In this document: piece after piece, positions 59,096 through 64,000 of the stretch
Layout: each line of letters starts with the position of its first letter
Position numbering within the stretch: the stretch's first letter is position 1
From: Staphylococcus caprae
Lineage (GTDB): Bacteria; Bacillota; Bacilli; Staphylococcales; Staphylococcaceae
Reading direction: 5' to 3'
Assembly (NCBI RefSeq): GCF_002902725.1
Contig: NZ_PPRT01000028.1
Span: 62,001 to 126,000, forward strand
Length of the DNA stretch: 64,000 bases
Position numbers and translations under genes: made by a program
The notes under the pieces: model-generated
Databases searched by the model: none
What the model was told of the DNA's origin: nothing
The model's input: the letters and a program-made list of their open reading frames with translations, nothing else

Positions 59096-59138
59096 AAAAA
59101 ATAGCCTCACTCAACATTAAATGAGCAAGGCTAGTTAT
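59096..59138 (-). terminator. gnd terminator
   Basis: On the minus strand TAGCCTTGCTCA pairs with TGAGTGAGGCTA (one mismatch) followed by seven T residues. It lies about 20 bases after the gnd stop. Confidence 0.9.
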
Positions 59139-59155
59139 TGAATCACATATATTAA

Positions 59156-60562
59156 TTATTCTTCAACCCATTGAGTATGGAATACACCTTCACGATCTTT
59201 ACGTTCGTAAGTGTGAGCTCCGAAGTAGTCACGTTGTGCTTGAATTAAGTTTGCAGGTAAGTCTTCTGAACGATAACTATCATAGTAATTAATGCTTGCT
59301 GAGAAACCAGGTGTTGGAACACCGTTTTTCACACCTGTTGCAACAACATCACGTAAAGCATCTTGATATTCAGTCACAATGTTTTTGAAGTAAGGGTCTA
59401 ATAATAAGTTTTGTAACTCTGAGTTGTTATCATAAGCGTCTTTAATTTTTTGTAAGAATTGAGCGCGGATGATACAACCTTCTCTCCAAATCATTGCTAA
59501 TTCACCAAGTTTAAGGTTCCATTCATGATCTTCACTCGCTTTACGCATTTGAGCAAAACCTTGCGCGTAAGAACAAATTTTACTCATATATAAAGCTTTG
59601 CGGATTTTTTCTAAAAATTCTTCTTTATTACCATCAAATGAAGCTTTAGGTCCATTTAAAGATTTTGACGCATTTACTCGTTCTTCTTTAATTGAAGAAA
59701 TGAAACGTGCAAATACTGATTCAGTAATAATTGTTAATGGAATACCTAATTCTAGTGCATTAATTGAAGTCCATTTTCCAGTACCTTTTTGACCAGCAGT
59801 ATCAAGAATTTTCTCCACTAGTGCTTCGTTATCTTCGTCTAACTTAGTAAAGATATCGCCAGTGATTTCGATAAGATAACTTTCTAGCTCGCCAGCATTC
59901 CATTCTTTAAATGTTTTAGAAATTTCTTCATGTGACATGCCTAATAAGTCTTTCATCATTGCATAACTTTCTGCAATTAATTGCATATCAGCATATTCAA
60001 TACCATTGTGTACCATTTTAACGTAGTGACCTGCACCGTTTGGTCCAATGTATGTGACACATGATGCGCCATCCTTAGCTTTAGCTGCAATAGCGTCTAG
60101 GATATCACTTACTTTATGGTAAGCATCTTCTTGTCCACCAGGCATTAATGAAGGTCCAGTTAATGCACCTACTTCACCACCGGATACTCCCATTCCGATG
60201 AAATTCACGCCACTTTCAGCTAAAGCTTTATTGCGTCGAATTGTATCTTGATAATTAGTGTTACCACCATCGATTAAAATATCATCATCGTCCAATAAAG
60301 GTAATAAGCCATCAATTGTTGCATCGGTAGCAGGACCAGCTTTAACCATTAATAAGATTTTACGGGGCTTTTCTAAAGAATTAACAAATTCTTCTAAAGA
60401 GTATGTTGGATGGATTTGTTTACCTTGTGATTCTTCAACCATCTCATCTGTTTTTTGTCTTGAACGGTTATAAACTGAAACACTATATCCACGTGATTCG
60501 ATGTTCCAAGCAAGGTTTTTACCCATTACAGCTAAACCTACTACTCCTATTTGTTGTGTCAT
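59156..60562 (-). CDS. gnd: 6-phosphogluconate dehydrogenase, decarboxylating
   Basis: A 468-residue enzyme giving ribulose-5-phosphate, CO2 and NADPH. The Rossmann motif [10 protein letters not shown] is at 9-18, the signature [17 protein letters not shown] near 127-143 binds substrate, and the catalytic lysine is in [10 protein letters not shown] (about 181-190). It lies upstream of malR in the same orientation with a terminator between them, so malR and malA have their own promoter. The partner zwf is 4 kb away on the other strand. Confidence 0.96.
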   Translation of the reverse strand: MTQQIGVVGLAVMGKNLAWNIESRGYSVSVYNRSRQKTDEMVEESQGKQIHPTYSLEEFVNSLEKPRKILLMVKAGPATDATIDGLLPLLDDDDILIDGGNTNYQDTIRRNKALAESGVNFIGMGVSGGEVGALTGPSLMPGGQEDAYHKVSDILDAIAAKAKDGASCVTYIGPNGAGHYVKMVHNGIEYADMQLIAESYAMMKDLLGMSHEEISKTFKEWNAGELESYLIEITGDIFTKLDEDNEALVEKILDTAGQKGTGKWTSINALELGIPLTIITESVFARFISSIKEERVNASKSLNGPKASFDGNKEEFLEKIRKALYMSKICSYAQGFAQMRKASEDHEWNLKLGELAMIWREGCIIRAQFLQKIKDAYDNNSELQNLLLDPYFKNIVTEYQDALRDVVATGVKNGVPTPGFSASINYYDSYRSEDLPANLIQAQRDYFGAHTYERKDREGVFHTQWVEE

Positions 60563-60640
60563 ATTACTTACCTCTCTTGTTCAAAATTTTCAATAATATT
60601 GTAACATAAAACGTCTCTTAACAATTACTAAAAGACCGTA

Positions 60641-61765
60641 TTACTCAGTAACAAGTTCAATGATTTTTAAGATTTGACTAGCTAGCATATATAAATCATT
60701 CGTTGAAATTCTTTCAGATGTTGTGTGGATGTTTTCATAACCTACACCTAATATGACGGATGGAATACCATATCTATTCATAATATTACCATCAGAGCCA
60801 CCGCCAGCAATGCAAGTGTCCCCTTTAAGACCTAAAGCAACGGCACTTGCTCTAGCAAATTTTGTTACGTCCTCATCATCTTCAACTTTAAATCCTGGAT
60901 AGCTCGTTTCGATTTCAACATGTGCTTCTCCACCGAATTCTTTCGCTGTCGTTTCAAAGGTTTCTTTCATATGTTGGACTTGTGTATGAATACTTTCATC
61001 ATTATGAGAACGTGCTTCAGCTTCAAGAATGACTTCGTCCGCAACGATATTTGTAGCCGAACCACCGTGGAATTTCCCAATATTAGCTGTAGTTAATTCA
61101 TCGATTTGACCTAATTTCATTCTGCTAATAGCCTTAGCTGCAATATTAATCGCACTAACACCTTTGGTTGGCGTACTCGCATGCGCAGTTTTACCTTTAA
61201 TGGTTGTGTAAATCTTCATTTGAGTAGGAGCGCCAACTACAGTTGTTCCTACATCCTTACTTGCATCGACTGCATAACCAAAGTCGGCATCTAATAATTG
61301 AGTATCTAACGCTTTAGCTCCAACTAATCCTGACTCTTCACCTACAGTGATGACAAATTGAATTTGACCATGAGGTAAATCTCGTTCTTTAATTTGTTCA
61401 ATCGTTTCAATTAAAGCAGCTAATCCACCTTTATCATCAGCGCCTAGTACCGTTGTTCCATCAGAATAAATGTATCCGTCATCTTTAACTTGAGGCTTGA
61501 TATTTATTCCTGGCACGACTGTATCCATATGACTCGTAAAATAAAGTTTCGGAACTTTCTTATCTGAAATGTTACTTGGTAATGTACATATTAAATTATT
61601 AGCGCCTAAACCTTCTATACTTGAAGCATGATCCTCTTCAACTTGTAAGCCTAAACTTTCAAATTTATCTTTTAAGATAGGTTGAATCGTTTGTTCATTG
61701 CCTGTTTCTGAATCAATTTTCACTAATTCTAGAAATGTGTTAAGTATACGTTCTTTGTTAATCAT
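60641..61765 (-). CDS. M20-family metallopeptidase, PepT-like (YqjE type)
   Basis: A 374-residue zinc aminopeptidase. Metal ligands are visible in FTSHMDTVVPG (about 75-85), VLGADDKGG (about 105-113), TVGEESGLVGA (about 137-147, with the catalytic Glu) and DASKDVG (about 163-169); the typical dimerisation lid lies at about 185-290. It matches the peptidase T-like family, which removes N-terminal residues from short peptides. In B. subtilis the counterpart is yqjE in the same neighbourhood. It is separated from gnd by 78 bases. Confidence 0.87.
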   Translation of the reverse strand: MINKERILNTFLELVKIDSETGNEQTIQPILKDKFESLGLQVEEDHASSIEGLGANNLICTLPSNISDKKVPKLYFTSHMDTVVPGINIKPQVKDDGYIYSDGTTVLGADDKGGLAALIETIEQIKERDLPHGQIQFVITVGEESGLVGAKALDTQLLDADFGYAVDASKDVGTTVVGAPTQMKIYTTIKGKTAHASTPTKGVSAINIAAKAISRMKLGQIDELTTANIGKFHGGSATNIVADEVILEAEARSHNDESIHTQVQHMKETFETTAKEFGGEAHVEIETSYPGFKVEDDEDVTKFARASAVALGLKGDTCIAGGGSDGNIMNRYGIPSVILGVGYENIHTTSERISTNDLYMLASQILKIIELVTE

Positions 61766-61937
61766 GAATGCAAAATCCCCTTTCGTATATAAACTTATTT
61801 TAACTGACTTTAAAGTTTATCAAAAATAAATTGATTGCTTTTTAGAAATAAATCATTTATGGTTACTTTATAATAGCGTATTTTGAATCGCGTTTGATGT
61901 TTAGAAGCGATTTGACCATATGTGGAGGAATTTAGAA

Positions 61938-62033
61938 TTGAATAACAAAGTTTTACGTATCATTATTGTTGTCATGCTCGTTGCAGTCGTTTTAGCCTTA
62001 TTATTGACAAGTTTAGCACCAATAATGAATTAA
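61938..62033 (+). CDS. Prli42-like 31-residue membrane miniprotein (DUF4044)
   Basis: A 31-codon gene starting at TTG (61938), preceded by GGAGG 9 bases upstream, and encoding MNNKVLRIIIVVMLVAVVLA plus an 11-residue tail (LLLTSLAPIMN). The two basic residues followed by one long hydrophobic helix and a short hydrophilic end agree with the DUF4044 / Prli42 family. In Listeria Prli42 is the membrane anchor of the stressosome. Staphylococci lack the full RsbRST stressosome, so the role here is open. A terminator hairpin follows directly (62038-62083), which supports an independently expressed gene. Confidence 0.8.
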   Translation: MNNKVLRIIIVVMLVAVVLALLLTSLAPIMN

Positions 62034-62037
62034 TGAG

Positions 62038-62083
62038 AAAACCGTTACATTAGACTCAATGATAAAGTTTAATGTAACGGTTT
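62038..62083. terminator. Terminator after the miniprotein and before the YqjA-like gene
   Basis: AAACCGTTACATTA (62038-62051) pairs with TAATGTAACGGTTT (62070-62083) perfectly. It serves both the plus-strand miniprotein and the minus-strand gene ending at 62087. Confidence 0.85.
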
Positions 62084-62086
62084 AAT

Positions 62087-63064
62087 TTATATTTCACTAT
62101 GCAGTTTTAAAGAACCAAATTGAGATTTAATATTCAAATACTCTTCCAGTTCATTCAAGATTTGAATAATATTAGCACGTGAATTTAATGCTTCGTGTGT
62201 AGTTGGTAGTGGTAATTCGTCGAGGGATAGTCGAATCTCATAAAGCGAATGGAGTCGCAAAGCTGTATAATCGTTACTATTAACGTTGCTACCAATCTCT
62301 GTCATTAATTGAGATATTTTACCAAGTATAGGATCATCAGTCGATATGCTTTCGATAAGATGGGTCATTCTTTTTAATAACTCAACTTGCTCTTCTCTCA
62401 TATCAAAATAGTGATAATAAGAGTTTTCATTTCTAACAAAGTGATTTTTAACATCCCTAAAAGCTAATGATTTCGCCTTTTTAATATTAAATAATAAAGC
62501 TTCAAATTTTATATCTAATTGATCTTTACGTATAGAACAAGCGTTACTAAATATCGTAAATACATCTGTGATTTGATGTTCGATATCGTTTTTATATCGT
62601 TTTAATTTTTTATCTAAACTAGGCATCATAAGGTTCATAATGAACGCAATACCTAATCCTACTGTTAATAACAATATTTCATTAATAATGAGGTGGCCAT
62701 TAATTGCTTTAGCATTAAATACGTGTAGTAAGATAACACAACTCGTTATCACACCTTCTTGCGCGTTAAGCACAACTGTTAAAGGTATAAATAACAGTAC
62801 AATGAGTCCTAATACTAATGCATGTTGACCTAATAAACTAAATATAGCAGCGCCTAAAAACAAAATTAATAAACATGAGACTAAACGTGAAATAATAGCT
62901 TGAACAGAATGCATTTTAGTATGTTTGATACATAGCACAACTAAAATTGCACTTGAAGCATAGTTGTCTAATCCTAGTAGTTTACAAATGATGACGCCGA
63001 GCGTCATACCCACAGCGGTTTTAAGAGTTCTAAATCCAATCTTATAAGGATTTAACTTTAACAT
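62087..63064 (-). CDS. Aromatic acid exporter family membrane protein (YqjA-like, DUF939)
   Basis: A 325-residue protein with an N-terminal hydrophobic half of about four to five membrane helices (residues 15-150) and a soluble helical C-terminal half (about 155-325). It fits the ArAE_1/DUF939 family, in which some members are linked to efflux of aromatic acids; B. subtilis YqjA is in the equivalent location. No transport substrate is known. The start is 14 bases after the brxB stop, so the two are probably co-transcribed. Confidence 0.82.
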   Translation of the reverse strand: MLKLNPYKIGFRTLKTAVGMTLGVIICKLLGLDNYASSAILVVLCIKHTKMHSVQAIISRLVSCLLILFLGAAIFSLLGQHALVLGLIVLLFIPLTVVLNAQEGVITSCVILLHVFNAKAINGHLIINEILLLTVGLGIAFIMNLMMPSLDKKLKRYKNDIEHQITDVFTIFSNACSIRKDQLDIKFEALLFNIKKAKSLAFRDVKNHFVRNENSYYHYFDMREEQVELLKRMTHLIESISTDDPILGKISQLMTEIGSNVNSNDYTALRLHSLYEIRLSLDELPLPTTHEALNSRANIIQILNELEEYLNIKSQFGSLKLHSEI

Positions 63065-63078
63065 GGGTTACTTGCCTC

Positions 63079-63516
63079 TTATCTTTCTTCACAATATTTA
63101 TCGAATAAGCCTTGCAGTTGATTGATAACATCCATAACATCATGACCTTCGATTTGGTGACGTTCAATCATTTCTGTGATTTTACCGTCTTTAACTAAAG
63201 CGAAAGAAGGGCTTGATGGTGCATAACCTTCGAAATAATCTCTTGCTTGTTGTGTCGCTTCTTTATCTTGACCAGCGAAAACTGTTACTAAGCGGTCCGG
63301 TAATTTATCATAGTGTAAAGCATGTGTCGCAGATGGACGTGCAATACCACCAGCACAACCACAAACTGAGTTAACCATGACTAATGATGTGCCATCTTGT
63401 TTTAATACATTATCTACTTCATCAGCAGTTGTTAATTGTTCGTAACCAGCATTTTCAATTTCGTTACGTGCTTGTTCTACAACCCCGTTCATATATAAAT
63501 CAAAATTTAAATCCAT
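63079..63516 (-). CDS. brxB: Bacilliredoxin BrxB
   Basis: A 145-residue bacilliredoxin of the BrxA/BrxB (YphP/YqiW) family with thioredoxin-like fold. The active site is C52-G53-C54 (SVCGCAGG). It removes bacillithiol from mixed disulfides on proteins after oxidative stress. Its regeneration partner YpdA and the biosynthetic enzyme BshA are both in this window. The position next to the 2-oxoacid dehydrogenase genes is conserved with B. subtilis yqiW. Which of BrxA or BrxB it is rests on that context. Confidence 0.92.
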   Translation of the reverse strand: MDLNFDLYMNGVVEQARNEIENAGYEQLTTADEVDNVLKQDGTSLVMVNSVCGCAGGIARPSATHALHYDKLPDRLVTVFAGQDKEATQQARDYFEGYAPSSPSFALVKDGKITEMIERHQIEGHDVMDVINQLQGLFDKYCEER

Positions 63517-63846
63517 ATTAGGTCACCTTTCATTCCATTGTTAATTTTAACTTCTTTTATTCTACTAATTAAAAGTGCATTGTTCAACAAGCTTGATTGA
63601 TGAATTTCTTTAGTGTGTACGAAACTGATATTAAATCAATGTAATGTCATCACATGCTTAATGATTAAAAGTTGAACGAAGTATGTATATAAACATAAAA
63701 AGTTCTAAGAGGCTTAGACATAACGAGTTCGATTTTACCTAAATCCTAAACGTTTTTGTCTTATTCTCTTAGAACTATTATTTTGGGAGAAACTTCCTAA
63801 TTTGAGATTAAATACTTATTAAATATTTATCATTATAGGCAATTAC
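63517..63846. other. Gap between brxB and the E2 gene
   Basis: About 330 AT-rich bases with no supportable gene. It contains the E2-gene terminator and the promoter of brxB, for which no clear hexamers were recognised. Confidence 0.4.
63699..63778 (-). terminator. Terminator of the 2-oxoacid dehydrogenase operon
   Basis: AGTTCTAAGAG (63701-63711) pairs with CTCTTAGAACT (63766-63776), extended by partial pairing inside; the minus strand then reads TTTTTATG. It lies 70 bases after the E2 stop. Confidence 0.7.
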
Positions 63847-64000
63847 TTAATAAATATTAGTGTTTTCAATTGAGTATTGTTCAATACGTTTTTTAATATG
63901 GTTCATAAATTGGCCAGTTTGTAGTCCATCTAGGATTCGATGATCTATTGAAATACACAAGTTAACCATATTTCGAATTGCAATCATATCATCGATGACA
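63847..64000 (-). CDS. 2-oxoacid dehydrogenase E2 (probably branched-chain acyltransferase), C-terminal 50 residues
   Basis: The minus-strand frame entering at the right edge ends at a TAA at 63849-63847. It contains CISIDHRILDG, with the DHRxxDG active-site motif of dihydrolipoamide acyltransferases (E2), followed by the normal C-terminal helix. In S. aureus the gene at this place next to brxB is the E2 of the branched-chain 2-oxoacid dehydrogenase (bmfBB), which makes precursors of branched fatty acids. Only the last residues are present, so the substrate class is inferred from position. Confidence 0.88.
   Translation of the reverse strand, partial: VIDDMIAIRNMVNLCISIDHRILDGLQTGQFMNHIKKRIEQYSIENTNIY

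Overview
The window is a stretch of core Staphylococcus chromosome, AT-rich (roughly one third G+C by eye). The evidence is the gene order recU-pbp2 / nth-dnaD-asnS-dinG-birA-cca-bshA / aroC-aroB-aroA / srrAB / xerD-fur / zwf / malA-malR / gnd / brxB, a class B RNase P RNA, ebpS, bacillithiol genes and two copies of an intergenic repeat carrying a STAR-like GGGCCCC core. Proteins resemble S. aureus orthologues closely but differ throughout, so a non-aureus (probably coagulase-negative) species is likely; I cannot name it. I see no prophage, insertion sequence, CRISPR array, tRNA or rRNA.

Layout. 1-5 kb: partial dynamin-like GTPase, a nucleotide-sugar-epimerase-like oxidoreductase, a THUMP RNA methyltransferase, rnpB, then gpsB, ypsA and a yppE-like gene. 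5-9 kb: a structured 320-bp intergenic element, then recU-pbp2 on the plus strand, ended by repeat copy A. 9-19 kb (minus): ypoC, nth, dnaD, asnS, dinG, birA, cca, bshA, a MazG-like gene, a YugP-type protease. 19-33 kb (minus): ypjA, ypiB, ypiA, aroA, aroB, aroC, ndk, hepT, menG, hepS, hup, gpsA, der, rpsA. 33-41 kb: cmk, ansA (+), ypdA, ebpS, recQ, ypbB, fer (+), ribU with an FMN riboswitch. 41-49 kb: srrB, srrA, rluB, scpB, scpA, a DUF309 gene (+), xerD, fur, nudF. 49-64 kb: aldo/keto reductase (+), a short-chain dehydrogenase, proC (+), rnz, repeat copy B, zwf (+), an AraC-type regulator (+), malA-malR, gnd, an M20 peptidase, a 31-residue Prli42-like miniprotein (+), a YqjA-like membrane protein, brxB and the 3' end of a 2-oxoacid dehydrogenase E2 gene.

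Functional themes. Shikimate and menaquinone synthesis sit together (aroCBA beside hepT-menG-hepS), which fits chorismate and prenyl-chain supply for menaquinone, the respiratory quinone that SrrAB is thought to monitor. Three bacillithiol-system genes (bshA, ypdA, brxB) are dispersed through the window. Both NADPH-yielding pentose phosphate dehydrogenases (zwf, gnd) are present. Cell division and wall genes (gpsB, pbp2, recU) and chromosome segregation genes (scpA, scpB, xerD) are near one another.

The most notable sequence observations are: malR has ACG where its start codon should be, with no other standard in-frame start before the DNA-binding domain is lost; SrrB lacks the two cysteines reported as redox-active in S. 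aureus; PerR-, Rex- and Fur-like sites lie near fur, srrA and the AraC-type gene; and a Prli42-like 31-codon gene starts with TTG. No clearly novel multi-gene system was found; the region is mostly conserved housekeeping DNA.
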